In this document: positions 34,601 through 43,205 of the stretch, in pieces
Layout of the letters: each line of letters starts with the position of its first letter
Numbering within the stretch: the stretch's first letter is position 1
Assembly: GCA_046160865.1 (NCBI GenBank)
Contig: JBJXHG010000114.1
Span: forward strand, 36,532-100,531
Direction of reading: 5' to 3'
From: JBJXHG01 sp046160865
Lineage (GTDB): Bacteria; Planctomycetota; UBA1135; GCA-002686595
Length of the DNA: 64,000 nt
Made by a program: the position numbers and the translations under genes
Notes under the pieces: model-generated
What the model was told of the DNA's origin: nothing
Database searches by the model: none
What the model saw: only the letters and a program-made list of their open reading frames with translations

Positions 34601-36312
34601 TTCGGACCCGGCACGAGCATCTCGAGACGCGCGCGCGGCATGCTCCACACGAGCGATCCGCTCGCGAGCTCGAGCCCGATCAGGTCGTTCGAGTCCACCG
34701 GCGCGGCGATCACCGTGTCACCGACGACGACGGGCGGCGCGTTGCGCCACGATTGTTTGCGCCGCGGCGCGGTGAAGTCGCGTGCTTTCGGGAGCGCGAG
34801 CTGGTCGTACACGGTCTCCCACAGGATCTCGCCGGTGAAGAGGTCGAGGCAGGCGACGGCGCCGAGTTGCGTCAGCGCGATCACGCGATCGCCCACGACG
34901 ACCACCGGCGGCGCGACGAACTCGTGCACCGGTCGTCCGAACATGTTGAGCTCGCGCTGACCGCTGATGAGGTCCGTCGACCACAAGAGCGCGCCTGTCT
35001 CCGCGTCGACGCACGCGACATGGCAGTCGATGCGGCCTTGCATGCGGCAGAACGGTGCGATGACGCGCGAGCCCGTGACTACCGGGGGACCCGCGACGCT
35101 CATGCGGTCTGTGAACTGCCCGCTCTCGCCATCCCACGTCGGCGGCGGCTGGTGATTCCAAAGCGGAGCGCCGGTCGCGATGTCGTAGGCGAAGAGACGC
35201 CGCTCGGGGATCGGGGTCAGGATCTTGATCTGCTGGAACATCCGATCGTCGCGCCGCGCGACGGCGATCGGAATCTGCAGCGCCGCGATCGCGACGTGCG
35301 ACGTCGCCGCGGGCGCGATGATCGACGCTTCGAGGTCGACGCCTTCGAAGAGCTCGGAGCGCCGCGACGGGTCGTAGTCCTCCCAGCCGGCCGGCTCGCC
35401 GCCGTCCCATTCGAGGTCGCCGGAGTACGCGTTGAGCGCGAAGAGACGCAGCGACGTCGACACGAGCAACGTGTCGCCGCTGCGGCCGAGGTCCAAGTTC
35501 TCCGACCGGAACGGATGCTCCGGCAGCGAGAACGGGCTCGGCCACGCCTCGGCGTCGCGTCCCGGCGGCGGACCGCTCGCGCGCGTCCCGACCACGCGGC
35601 CGTCGTCTTCCTCGAGCAAGCGGATCGCGGAGCGCGCGCGTGCTTCGATGCCGCTCGGCGGCGCGCTCGCGGTGCTCGTCGCGCGTTCGAGCGCGCGCTC
35701 GAGCGCGCGCTTCCATTCGTCGGCCGTGCGCGGTGCGCCGTTCGCTTCGCCGGCGGGTCCGACGAGCGCACGACCCCACGCGAACAGCGCCTCGCGCTCG
35801 TTGCCGAGCTCGAGCTCGAGATCGCCGAGCGACCACCAGGCACGCTGCGCGGATTCGGTCAGCGGCCAGCGGCGCGCGAGCTCGCTGAGCGCGCGCCGGT
35901 CGCCGTGCGTGCGCGCGCGCTCGAGAGCCGTGCGCGCCTCGCTCTCGTGACGCTCGCGATAGAGGCGCTGGGCTTCGAGCGGCAGGGCCGCGAGCCGCGC
36001 GCGCGCGCGACTCGCCGCGCCCGGGTGCACGAGCTGTTGCGACGTGCGGCCGCCCGCGGATTTCGGCCGCTCGCCCGCGAGCACGTCGCCGCGGTGATCC
36101 TCGATCAGCGTCTGCAGCTCGGTGATCGCGTCGCCGAAGCGTCGCGCCGCGACGTGGCCATCGATGCTCGTCCACAACCCGCGCGTCGCGCGCGTGTCCG
36201 GCAGCGCGTAGCTCTGCGTCTCGGTGACTTCCTCGCCGCGCTCTTGCGCACGCGCGCTGGACGGCCACGCCGCGACGATCCAGGCAGCGAGAGCGACGAA
36301 GCGGGCGGCCAT
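31663..36312 (-). CDS. Giant secreted TPR / double PQQ-propeller protein
   Basis: 1549 residues from ATG 36312 (AGAGGA nearby; signal peptide MAARFVALAAWIVAAWPSSARA). The N-terminal part (about 30-200) is helical and TPR-like. Residues about 240-680 form a first PQQ-type propeller, with Trp-docking blades (SGDLEWDGGEP, TGAPLWNHQPP, TGALLWSTDLI, TGEILWETVYD). A long helical TPR-like middle (about 690-1090) follows, then a second propeller (about 1110-1549; DGSRAWEWRP, DGVELWNLEIG, SGSVRWRLQLG, SGELWIQGLQ). No dehydrogenase active site is evident, so a BamB-like scaffold role is more likely than quinoprotein catalysis. It sits 8 nt after the VWA gene. Confidence 0.82.
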   Translation of the reverse strand: MAARFVALAAWIVAAWPSSARAQERGEEVTETQSYALPDTRATRGLWTSIDGHVAARRFGDAITELQTLIEDHRGDVLAGERPKSAGGRTSQQLVHPGAASRARARLAALPLEAQRLYRERHESEARTALERARTHGDRRALSELARRWPLTESAQRAWWSLGDLELELGNEREALFAWGRALVGPAGEANGAPRTADEWKRALERALERATSTASAPPSGIEARARSAIRLLEEDDGRVVGTRASGPPPGRDAEAWPSPFSLPEHPFRSENLDLGRSGDTLLVSTSLRLFALNAYSGDLEWDGGEPAGWEDYDPSRRSELFEGVDLEASIIAPAATSHVAIAALQIPIAVARRDDRMFQQIKILTPIPERRLFAYDIATGAPLWNHQPPPTWDGESGQFTDRMSVAGPPVVTGSRVIAPFCRMQGRIDCHVACVDAETGALLWSTDLISGQRELNMFGRPVHEFVAPPVVVVGDRVIALTQLGAVACLDLFTGEILWETVYDQLALPKARDFTAPRRKQSWRNAPPVVVGDTVIAAPVDSNDLIGLELASGSLVWSMPRARLEMLVPGPNVDLDLLIGASDDVVYLSGNHVVALQARGGLHRQEPNVLKWSFDDEDLRNRDSVRAVLCKDRIVVPTSSERVEIELTQGLKIADWPWEESHGAGRVRVDAGELFTISRTQVNGYFDWNALVDRARAQHTEKPHDLRAGLALAQLLESRGLAQWQRGRTEAARSALAEARTTLESLRAPQPAPTAEPAAKAHASAGSGDLVRARLHSILRAEARVRAGLADGAGALEALREAAAIAPDALALRDTLLEELALLGQPPAVTARAKILDELERACSDLLMWVTTLPTEALALLNEDATGLPRYLPLARESSDVSAVEIPVGLWVLLERANASAASNDSAAEFVSLHAILARYDTIDLGTAPAGAIAADRVGALLRQGATNGYEPFEEQARAALAAATERHDHTALAGIRRLYPHSKASQVANDALLAWATESGETARVVEIVGSELPAAWRLADATPREANLCLRLAYVLGEHGNRELERELVRSLAELHPEVVSEVPAHQGKTLAELAAGIARWTPSELVPAVGRFDENGRSRAADDEWVGEHEILGELAGNGGNGARLLIARISPASQTAAISAYGESQFDAPLWRTSLRWLAVAQGSGTLAMSRRVAYAQDRIVVSTGVAVVGLDEKDGSRAWEWRPLDGGMRPTLVSVAAGVAVTVVRDGDDRAVLQALDARDGVELWNLEIGSALHMRAPILASNRVVLLPASGGRKAAVLDLFTGRHVLELEIDAPVDARMDRDAWVEGDQLFLPWFRASGQRLGATTQIVAFDLASGSVRWRLQLGDSGSETGGTSRTLENVLQHGGRTYLVLRPNSGDDARPTSGQIVELSTSIGATAPLSNVKLADGDRVLGITPGTRQRVAAPLVFLLSARVGTTDSRLRCIDLESGELWIQGLQVDFDNIEAIAPLPAISDTTVAIGYTTKRGTNGLPAARTQLAFYDRASGLARGERSLASTLGSAETVRLFAFGRSLIVRGRRAVEILE

Positions 36313-36320
36313 GGTGTCCT

Positions 36321-38744
36321 CTAGACCAGCTCCCAGCGCTTGCGCAGGATCCACTCGCTCGCGAGCAGGAGCAGCGCGAGCGTCAGCGTGCCCCAGTTGT
36401 CCCACGCGTCCTCGAGCTCGGACGAGATCGGCTCACGGCGCTCTTCGTGGCCCGGGAATTCGTGCACGAGCTCGCCGGTGCGAGCCAGGTCGACCGCGCG
36501 TCCGCGCGTCATCGCCGCGACGGCTTGCAGCGTGCCCGGATCCGGCGAAGGGTCCGCGTTCTCGCGCGACGGCAGCACGACCTCGAAGTCGGCCGTCGAG
36601 AGGCGTTGGCCGTTCTCCTCGATCCACGCGTTGTAGAGGCCCGGTCGTTCGACTTCGAACGACGCGCGGTAGAGACCGGGACGATCGGGCACGAGGCCGA
36701 GTTGGATCTCGGTGACCGTGCCATCCGGCGCGGAGAGCTTCGCGCTCTGCGACGGACGTTCCGCGGGGCGGTAGTCCTCGTCGAGCACGCGCGCTTCGAG
36801 CGTCACGCGCTCGTCGAGGTTGAAGCTCGAACGACTCGGGTCGAGCTCGAAGCGCCGGTCGTCGCTCTTCAAGCGGCCGAGCGCGACCCAACGGATCGCG
36901 TTGCGCCAGAAGCGTTCGTGGTAGCGATCGCCGAAGCGATACCGCCACAGCCACGTCGAATCGACGGCCAGGAACAGCGTGCGCCCGGACGGGAAGTAAC
37001 CGGTCACGAGCAATGGATAGCGGCCGTGACTGTTCTGGTCGGTCGGGTGGCGCAGTCCGATCTGTGCGCCGGGCTTCGCGCGCACGATCGGGAAGTACCA
37101 GAAGAAGCCGTGCAGTCCGCCTTCGTCTTCCCACAGCGCGCGGTTCTGCTTGAGATCGGACGAGAGGCGCACGACCTCGTGCGGATTGGCCGGATCCTCG
37201 AGCAGCGCGTGGAACTCGCGGCGCGTGTCGCCGTCGAACGAGAGCGTGCCCGTCGGATCGACGATCACCGGCAAGAGCTCTTCGACGGCGGTGCCGGCGA
37301 ACGCGCGCGGGTTGTCGTACTCGCCGGCCTGCAGGATCAAGCCGCCGCCGCGCTCGACGAACTCGCGCAGCGACGTCAAGAACTCGTCGCAACGCGCGGG
37401 ATCCGGCGAGATCGCGTACGGGTTCACGTCGCCGAGGATCACGACGTCGTAGCTGTCGAGCAGCTCCTTGCGGCCCGTCGGCACGGCCGCGAGCGACGGT
37501 AGACCGCGGCTGCTCTCCTGCAGGAAGTCGGCGGTCGCCGAGAGCAGGTAGCACTGCACTTCGAAGTTCGCGTCGGACCGCAAGAGCAGGTTCTTGAGGT
37601 AGCGGTACTCCCAACGTGGATAGCCGTCGACGTACAGGATGCGCACTTTCTCGGGCGTGATGTGCACGCTGAACTCGACCGCGTTGTCGTCCCGCATCGT
37701 CTCGTCGGGCAGCGGCGTGACGGAGACGCGGAAGCGGCGATCGCTGGTCTTCGCGTCGGCCGGGCCCGGCGGCGCGAACAGCACGACGCGCTGTCCGCCC
37801 TCGGCGAGCTCGGTTTCCTCCTCGGCGAGCGCGCGCTGATCCGGGCTCACTTCCTCGAGCACGACGCGCGCGCGCGTGCCGTTCGGCGTTCCGCGCGCGA
37901 GCACGCGCACGCTGATCGCGATCTCGTCGCCGTCGAGCGCGGTCGGCGGCGCTTCGACGAGCTCGACGACGACGTTGCGCTCGGGGCGCGTGTCGCCGAC
38001 GACGAGCGTGTGTACCGGGATGCCGGCGGCAGCGAACTGGCGCGCGGCCTCGAGCGGCGAGATGCCGCCGTTGCTGCGTCCGTCGGACACGAGCACGACG
38101 TCCGTGACGTGGCGGCCGCGATGCGCCGCGATCGCTTGCGACAGCGCGTCGCCGACGTGCGTCGCGTGGCCGCGGCCGGAGATCGACTTCAGGTCCGGGA
38201 TCGGCTCGAGCGTCTCCGCGAAGCGGAAGATCCGCGCGGCGTACTCGCGTTCCGCGAGCAGCGGGAGCAGGCGCTTCTCGAGCACCGCGCGCGAGATCTC
38301 GCCGCGCGTCAACTCCTCGGGCTCTCGTCCGGTCGTTTCCTGCAGCACGCGTCTTTGGCGCTCGTCGCCGCCGTACGCGTCCCTGCGATGCATGCTGGCC
38401 GAGTCGTCGACGAGCAAGAGCACCTCGGCTTGCTTCACTTCTTCGCGCTTGTGCACGAACACGGGCCGGAACAGCACGCCGAGCAAGAGCAGGAGCGCCG
38501 CGAAGCGCAGGCCCGAGAGCAAGATCCGCGCGCGCGTCGGAATCGCCGCGCGCCCGTAGCCGATCCACGCGACGATCGCCGCGAGCGGCAAGCACACCAG
38601 CACGATGATCCAGAGCTCGGGCAGGTCGAGCAGGCGGAACGTCTCGCGCAGTCCGGGCTCGCCGACCGGTGCTTGGAACGCGGATGCTTGCGCGCCGAGC
38701 GCGGCGACGCACAGCGCGACGAGGGTGAGCTGCGAGAGCTTCAT
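36321..38744 (-). CDS. Membrane VWA / glutamine amidotransferase-like protein
   Basis: 807 residues from ATG 38744, overlapping the previous gene in ATGA. A signal-like start and two helices (about 44-62 and 74-94) precede a von Willebrand factor A domain with an intact metal-ion site (D113-x-S115-x-S117). A class I glutamine-amidotransferase-like domain without an obvious Cys nucleophile covers about 395-640 (VRILYVDGYPRWEYRYLKNLL, FVERGGGLILQAGEYDNPRAF). Beta-sandwich segments and a C-terminal helix (ALLLLASEWILRKRWELV) follow. VWA domains of this type usually work with MoxR ATPases, here encoded three genes upstream. The periplasmic part probably binds a ligand. Confidence 0.85.
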   Translation of the reverse strand: MKLSQLTLVALCVAALGAQASAFQAPVGEPGLRETFRLLDLPELWIIVLVCLPLAAIVAWIGYGRAAIPTRARILLSGLRFAALLLLLGVLFRPVFVHKREEVKQAEVLLLVDDSASMHRRDAYGGDERQRRVLQETTGREPEELTRGEISRAVLEKRLLPLLAEREYAARIFRFAETLEPIPDLKSISGRGHATHVGDALSQAIAAHRGRHVTDVVLVSDGRSNGGISPLEAARQFAAAGIPVHTLVVGDTRPERNVVVELVEAPPTALDGDEIAISVRVLARGTPNGTRARVVLEEVSPDQRALAEEETELAEGGQRVVLFAPPGPADAKTSDRRFRVSVTPLPDETMRDDNAVEFSVHITPEKVRILYVDGYPRWEYRYLKNLLLRSDANFEVQCYLLSATADFLQESSRGLPSLAAVPTGRKELLDSYDVVILGDVNPYAISPDPARCDEFLTSLREFVERGGGLILQAGEYDNPRAFAGTAVEELLPVIVDPTGTLSFDGDTRREFHALLEDPANPHEVVRLSSDLKQNRALWEDEGGLHGFFWYFPIVRAKPGAQIGLRHPTDQNSHGRYPLLVTGYFPSGRTLFLAVDSTWLWRYRFGDRYHERFWRNAIRWVALGRLKSDDRRFELDPSRSSFNLDERVTLEARVLDEDYRPAERPSQSAKLSAPDGTVTEIQLGLVPDRPGLYRASFEVERPGLYNAWIEENGQRLSTADFEVVLPSRENADPSPDPGTLQAVAAMTRGRAVDLARTGELVHEFPGHEERREPISSELEDAWDNWGTLTLALLLLASEWILRKRWELV

Positions 38745-41038
38745 CGCGCCAAGTTCCTCCGCTTCCCGAGCCACGCCGCCCACAACGACTCGAGCACGAG
38801 CGCGGCCAAGCACGCGGCCGCGATTCCGCGCCACAGCTCGCCGCGTTGCGGCGGCGTCGCATCGTCACGGCCGCGGCCTTCACTCGTCGACGACACCGGG
38901 ACGAACGCGCGGTGCAGCGCTTCGAGCTCCGCCCCGGCCAGGCGCAAGAGATCGCCTTCGCCGGCATCGAGCTGTACGGCGAACGACAGCGGCGCCGCTC
39001 CGGCGAGCTCGATCTTGTACGCGCCGATGCGCTCCGTTTCCTTGGCGGGTACTTGCGGCAAGCGGAAGCGTCCGTTGCCGAGCGCCTCGCTCTCGCCGTC
39101 GAGCGCGCGCCGCGATCCGTCGGGACGCACGAGCTCGGGGCCGTGCGGGAAGGTCGCGACTTCGGCCGACAGCGGCTCGCCCGGCGCGACGTTGCGCGGC
39201 GGCTCGTCGGCGCGCGTCGCGTAACGCAGGAGCTCGTGCACGAACGGCACGAGCGTGCGCGGCGACTCCGGCAGCCGCGTCCACGCGGGATCGATCGTCG
39301 TCGTCCACAAGAGCACGTGTCCGCGGTCGTACGCGCGCTCGACGAGGAGCGGGCTCGAGCCTTCGTCGTCGATCGTCGCGAGCGTGCGCGCGCTCTCGAT
39401 CGGCTTCGCCGCGAAGAACTCGTAAATGGGCACTTCGGTGAGCAGCGGCTTCCAGCGATCGTCGGCGAAGAACGCGAACGCGCGGCTCTCGGCGTCGAAC
39501 GTCTTCACGCGGTAGTACGTCTCGCGCCGCGAGGCGACGGCGACGCGGCGCTTCAGCTCGGCCGGCAGGAGTCCGCTGCCGTCGGCGCGGAAGAGACGGG
39601 CGTTGTAGCTCTCCGGCGTGACGCGATCGCCGAGGCTGACGATGAGAGCGGTCCCGCCCGCGACGGCGTGCTCGAGGCGTTCGACGGCGGCGGCCGACAC
39701 GCTCTCGACGTTCGCGAGCCAAATCACGTCGAACGCCGCGAGATCGACTTCTTGCGCGGTCAAGAGATCGGGATCGATCTCGCGCGGCTCGAACGGTGCG
39801 GCCGGTCCGCCGATGACGGCGTCGTCGCTCTCGGGCGGCTCGAGCACCGCCTTCAAGTAACCGGTCTCGTCCTCTTCGATCAGCGCGCTCGGCGCGCCGT
39901 TCACGAGCAGCACGCGCACCGCGGACGGCACGTGGATCACGTGCGTGCGCGCGTCGTCGACGAGCAAGTGATCGCCTTCGAGGCTCGCCGCGAGCACGTG
40001 CTCGCCCGGACTCTTGAACACGACCGGGAACACGGCTTCCGCGCGTCCGCGCGCGGGCACGTCGATGATCGACAGCGGACGGCGCTCGCCGTCGACCTCG
40101 AGCGCGACGCGCACGCCGCCCTTCGCCGTGGTGCCGAAGTTCTGCACTTCGACGCGCACGTCCGCGGGCAATCCGGCGCCGAGCAACGGGCCGAGCGGCT
40201 GCACGCTCTCGATCCCCGTGTTCGCGGGGTCGCGTGCGCCCGGGCCGAGATCTTCGACCAGGATCGAAAGACCGGCCGCGGCGATCTCGTCGAGCTGCGC
40301 CGCGAGCCCACCGGCCTGTTGCGCGTCGTCGCCCGTCGCGTCGCTCGTCGCGTTCGCCGCGGACGGAATCGCCGGGCTCGTCGGCGCCGAGGGCGCGAAC
40401 GAGCGGCGTTGCGCGTCGGTGAGCAGGCGGATCTCGAGCGTGCCGTCGTTCGATCCGCTCGCGTCCTCGCGCACGAGACGCAGCACTTCTCCGAGCGCCG
40501 CCGAGAGATCGAGCCCTTCGTCCGTCGGCACGGACAGCGTGTCGAGCATCGCGGCCGCGCGCTCGGGCTGCGTCCACGAGAGCAGGCGCGGATACGCCCC
40601 GGCGAGGATCAAGCGCACGCGGTCGCCACGTCCGCCGTCGAGATCGCGCACGATCGCGCGCGCCCGCGCGACGGCGCGCTCGAACACGGTCTCGACGCTC
40701 TCGCGGTAGCCCATCGACGCGGAGCCGTCGAGCACGATGATCACGTCGCGGCGGCTCTCGGTCAGGCCGGCGAGCGGGCTCTGTCGCCCGGTGAACGGAC
40801 GCGCGAGCGCGAACGCGAGCAGCAGGATCGCCGCCATGCGCAAGAGCAGCAGGAGCAAGTTCTCCATCTGCACGCGGCGACGCGTCTTCTTGTACGCCGC
40901 GAGCACGAATCGCATCGCACCCCACGCCATCGGCTTGTGCCGCTGGCGATTCAGCAGGTGGATGATCAGCGGAATGGACGCGAGCGCGGCACCCCACAGG
41001 AGCGCCGCATTGACGAAGCCGCCGACCGAGCTACCCAT
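38741..41038 (-). CDS. BatA/VWA-domain membrane protein
   Basis: 765 residues from ATG 41038. The N-terminus is a BatA-type membrane domain (NAALLWGAALASIPLIIHLLNRQRHKPMAW, with a second helix ENLLLLLLRMAAILLLAFALARPF). A VWA domain with an intact metal site (D104-G-S106-A-S108) follows, then a CARDB-like beta region (PADVRVEVQNFGTTAKGGVRVALEV). The next part is amidotransferase-like (DVIWLANVESVSAAAVERLEHAVAGGTALIVSLGD), and a C-terminal helix (IAAACLAALVLESLWAAWL) ends the protein. The architecture repeats that of the next VWA gene. It lies 2 nt after the DUF58 gene and is probably a membrane partner of the MoxR ATPase. Confidence 0.87.
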   Translation of the reverse strand: MGSSVGGFVNAALLWGAALASIPLIIHLLNRQRHKPMAWGAMRFVLAAYKKTRRRVQMENLLLLLLRMAAILLLAFALARPFTGRQSPLAGLTESRRDVIIVLDGSASMGYRESVETVFERAVARARAIVRDLDGGRGDRVRLILAGAYPRLLSWTQPERAAAMLDTLSVPTDEGLDLSAALGEVLRLVREDASGSNDGTLEIRLLTDAQRRSFAPSAPTSPAIPSAANATSDATGDDAQQAGGLAAQLDEIAAAGLSILVEDLGPGARDPANTGIESVQPLGPLLGAGLPADVRVEVQNFGTTAKGGVRVALEVDGERRPLSIIDVPARGRAEAVFPVVFKSPGEHVLAASLEGDHLLVDDARTHVIHVPSAVRVLLVNGAPSALIEEDETGYLKAVLEPPESDDAVIGGPAAPFEPREIDPDLLTAQEVDLAAFDVIWLANVESVSAAAVERLEHAVAGGTALIVSLGDRVTPESYNARLFRADGSGLLPAELKRRVAVASRRETYYRVKTFDAESRAFAFFADDRWKPLLTEVPIYEFFAAKPIESARTLATIDDEGSSPLLVERAYDRGHVLLWTTTIDPAWTRLPESPRTLVPFVHELLRYATRADEPPRNVAPGEPLSAEVATFPHGPELVRPDGSRRALDGESEALGNGRFRLPQVPAKETERIGAYKIELAGAAPLSFAVQLDAGEGDLLRLAGAELEALHRAFVPVSSTSEGRGRDDATPPQRGELWRGIAAACLAALVLESLWAAWLGKRRNLAR

Positions 41039-41040
41039 GA

Positions 41041-41949
41041 TCAGCGCTTGCCCCCGCGTGCGCGGGCCATTCGGTGAGCGAGGTACGTCGACAGCGCCGC
41101 GTCGAGGCCGGTCGCGGTCGACATGCGCACGAAGTCGACGGAGAGCGAACGAGCGGCGCGCGCGAGCTCGGTGTTGTGGCGCTCGATCTCCGCGAGGTAC
41201 GCGTCCCGAATCGCGCGCGGATCGACCTTGATCAAACCGGTGCTCTCGAGTCCTTCGAGCTTGAGCAGCGAATGGAAGTCGAACTCCGTCTCCTGCGGAT
41301 CGAGCACTTGGAAGAGGATCGGCTCGTGGCCGTGCGCGACGAGCTGTCGCACGCCGTTCAAGATGCGCTGCGGCTCGTCGAACAGGTCGGAGAAGATGCA
41401 CACGATGCCGCGCCGCTTCAGCTTCGGCGTGATCCAATCGAGCACGGTGCCGATGCGCGTCGGGCCGGTGGGCGACGCTTTCTCCAGCGTGTCGAGCATG
41501 TTGCGCAGCTGGAGCGCGCCGTTGCCGGGCGGGACCTTCGCTCGGTGCCCTTCGTCGAAGATCACGAGGCCGGCCGTGTCGCGCTGCTGCAGGACGAGGT
41601 GCGTCAGCGCCGCCGCGCACCAGCGCGCGTAGTCGAACTTCGTCCACGCGAGCGAGCCGTACGCCATCGATTCGCTCGCGTCGACGAGCAAGTGACAGAC
41701 GAGGTTCGTCTCCTCGACGTACTGCTTGACGACGAGGCGATCGGTGCGGCCGAAGACCTTCCAGTCGACGCGCCGCAGCTCGTCGCCAGGGACGTATTCG
41801 CGGTGCAGCGCGAACTCGACCGAGCTACCCAGGTGCGCCGAACGGTGCTGGCCCGCCATGAAGCCCTCGACGACCGTGCGGGCGACGAGGGAAAGCCCGG
41901 AGAGGCGGTCGAGGACCGCCGGGTCGAGCGATGCGGGGGCCGGCGTCAT
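41041..41949 (-). CDS. DUF58-domain protein
   Basis: 302 residues. The family hallmark is residues 49-75 (HREYVPGDELRRVDWKVF followed by RTDRLVVKQYVEETN). A VWA-like fold continues with LLVDASESMAYG, where the metal-site serines are kept, and GIVCIFSDLFDEP. DUF58 proteins are almost always encoded beside MoxR ATPases and BatA/VWA proteins and are thought to be their cytoplasmic co-factors. The gene starts 6 nt after moxR. Confidence 0.92.
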   Translation of the reverse strand: MTPAPASLDPAVLDRLSGLSLVARTVVEGFMAGQHRSAHLGSSVEFALHREYVPGDELRRVDWKVFGRTDRLVVKQYVEETNLVCHLLVDASESMAYGSLAWTKFDYARWCAAALTHLVLQQRDTAGLVIFDEGHRAKVPPGNGALQLRNMLDTLEKASPTGPTRIGTVLDWITPKLKRRGIVCIFSDLFDEPQRILNGVRQLVAHGHEPILFQVLDPQETEFDFHSLLKLEGLESTGLIKVDPRAIRDAYLAEIERHNTELARAARSLSVDFVRMSTATGLDAALSTYLAHRMARARGGKR

Positions 41950-41955
41950 CGTGCG

Positions 41956-42987
41956 TTACGAGGTGCGTTCCGCGGGAACTCCGGGCACGCCCGCGCCGAC
42001 ACCGGCGCCGGGCGAGATCTCGGTCAGCAACCGGTCGATGATCACGTCCGACGTGATGCCTTCGGCGGCCGCGGAGAAGTTCGTCAGCACGCGGTGGCGC
42101 ATCACGGGGTGCACGATCGCGCGCACGTCATCGATCGCGACGTGCTCGCGGCCGGCGAGCGCCGCGTGCGCCTTCGCGCCCAGCACGAGGAACTGGCTCG
42201 CGCGCGGGCCCGCGCCCCACGTGACCCACTCGCGCAGGAACGGCAGCTGGCTCTCCGATCGCACGCGCGTGCCGCGCGTCAGCGCGAGCACGTAGTCGAA
42301 CACGTGATCGGCGATCGCGATCGAGCGCACCGTGCGTTGCAGCTCGAGCAGCTCGGTCGCGTTGACGACCTTCGACGGCAGCTCACCCTCGCCGCCGGTC
42401 GTGCGGCGCAAGATCTCGCGCTCCTCGTCGAGCGTGGGGTAGCCGACGTGCACCATGAACATGAAGCGGTCGAGCTGCGCCTCGGGCAGCGGGTACGTGC
42501 CCTCTTGCTCGATCGGGTTCTGCGTCGCGAGCACGAAGAACGGATCGGGGAGCTCGTGTCGCTGGCCAGCGGACGTGACCTGACGCTCGACCATCGCTTC
42601 GAGCAGCGCGGCTTGCGTCTTCGGCGGCGTGCGGTTGATTTCGTCGGCCAGCACGACGTTCGCGAAGAGCGGTCCCGGCGCGAAGCGGAACGTGCGCGCG
42701 TTGGTCACGGGGTCGATCTGCAGGAGGTCGGTGCCCGTGATGTCGCTCGGCATCAAGTCGGGCGTGAACTGGATGCGGTTGAACGAGAGATCGAGCGTGC
42801 GGGCCAGGCTCGAGATCAGGAGTGTCTTCGCGAGGCCGGGGACGCCCACGAGCAGGCAGTGACCGCGTGACAGCACCGACAGCAGGATCTGATCGATCAC
42901 CTCGTCCTGGCCGACGATGACCCGGTGCAGCTCGGCTTTCATCCTCGCGTGCACGTCGCGGAGGCGTTGGAGGGAGGCGTCGCTCAT
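41956..42987 (-). CDS. moxR: MoxR-family AAA+ ATPase, first gene of a ten-gene operon
   Basis: 343 residues. Walker A is GVPGLAKT (48-55) and Walker B VVLADEINR (D115, E116), with the MoxR-specific context PPKTQAALLEAMVERQVT. The sensor segment FFVLATQNPIEQEGTYPLPEAQLDRFMF and a C-terminal lid follow. MoxR ATPases act as chaperone-like motors that assemble or activate partners through VWA proteins. All three partner types (DUF58, BatA/VWA, VWA) follow immediately. Two abutting copies of GAAAGGACC precede the start, and the nearer one is well placed as a ribosome-binding site. It is the only operon gene with such a strong site, consistent with being the first cistron. Confidence 0.95.
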   Translation of the reverse strand: MSDASLQRLRDVHARMKAELHRVIVGQDEVIDQILLSVLSRGHCLLVGVPGLAKTLLISSLARTLDLSFNRIQFTPDLMPSDITGTDLLQIDPVTNARTFRFAPGPLFANVVLADEINRTPPKTQAALLEAMVERQVTSAGQRHELPDPFFVLATQNPIEQEGTYPLPEAQLDRFMFMVHVGYPTLDEEREILRRTTGGEGELPSKVVNATELLELQRTVRSIAIADHVFDYVLALTRGTRVRSESQLPFLREWVTWGAGPRASQFLVLGAKAHAALAGREHVAIDDVRAIVHPVMRHRVLTNFSAAAEGITSDVIIDRLLTEISPGAGVGAGVPGVPAERTS

Positions 42988-42991
42988 GGTG

Positions 42992-43009
42992 GGTCCTTTC
43001 GGTCCTTTC
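42992..43009 (-). promoter_or_regulatory. Doubled ribosome-binding site of moxR
   Basis: Two abutting 9-nt copies of GAAAGGACC on the minus strand end 4 nt before the moxR ATG at 42987. Either copy contains an AAGGA Shine-Dalgarno core. The nearer is at normal spacing and the further is about 9 nt more distant. Confidence 0.7.
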
Positions 43010-43205
43010 GACTCGGTGGCCGCGTCGTGTCGTCGAGAAGCGGAGTGGCAGGAGCCGGGGGTCGAGGCGGCCGCAGCTCCTTAATTATGAGAGATGGTCG
43101 GCTCCGGGGCGCCGACCGGTTGTTCCATACGCGCGCGGCCGCGAAATCGCCAGGGGGGAGAACAGAAGTACAACAAGCTCCGGACGGTCCGGCGCGGCGG
43201 TTCGA

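Noticed and set aside
31663..36312. Quinoprotein alcohol dehydrogenase
   Set aside because: Trp-docking blades are present but no characteristic PQQ-binding or disulphide motif of the enzymes was seen.
32773..36324. Plus-strand open frame of about 1183 codons
   Set aside because: It lies antisense to the PQQ/TPR gene, whose signal peptide, repeats and junctions are coherent.
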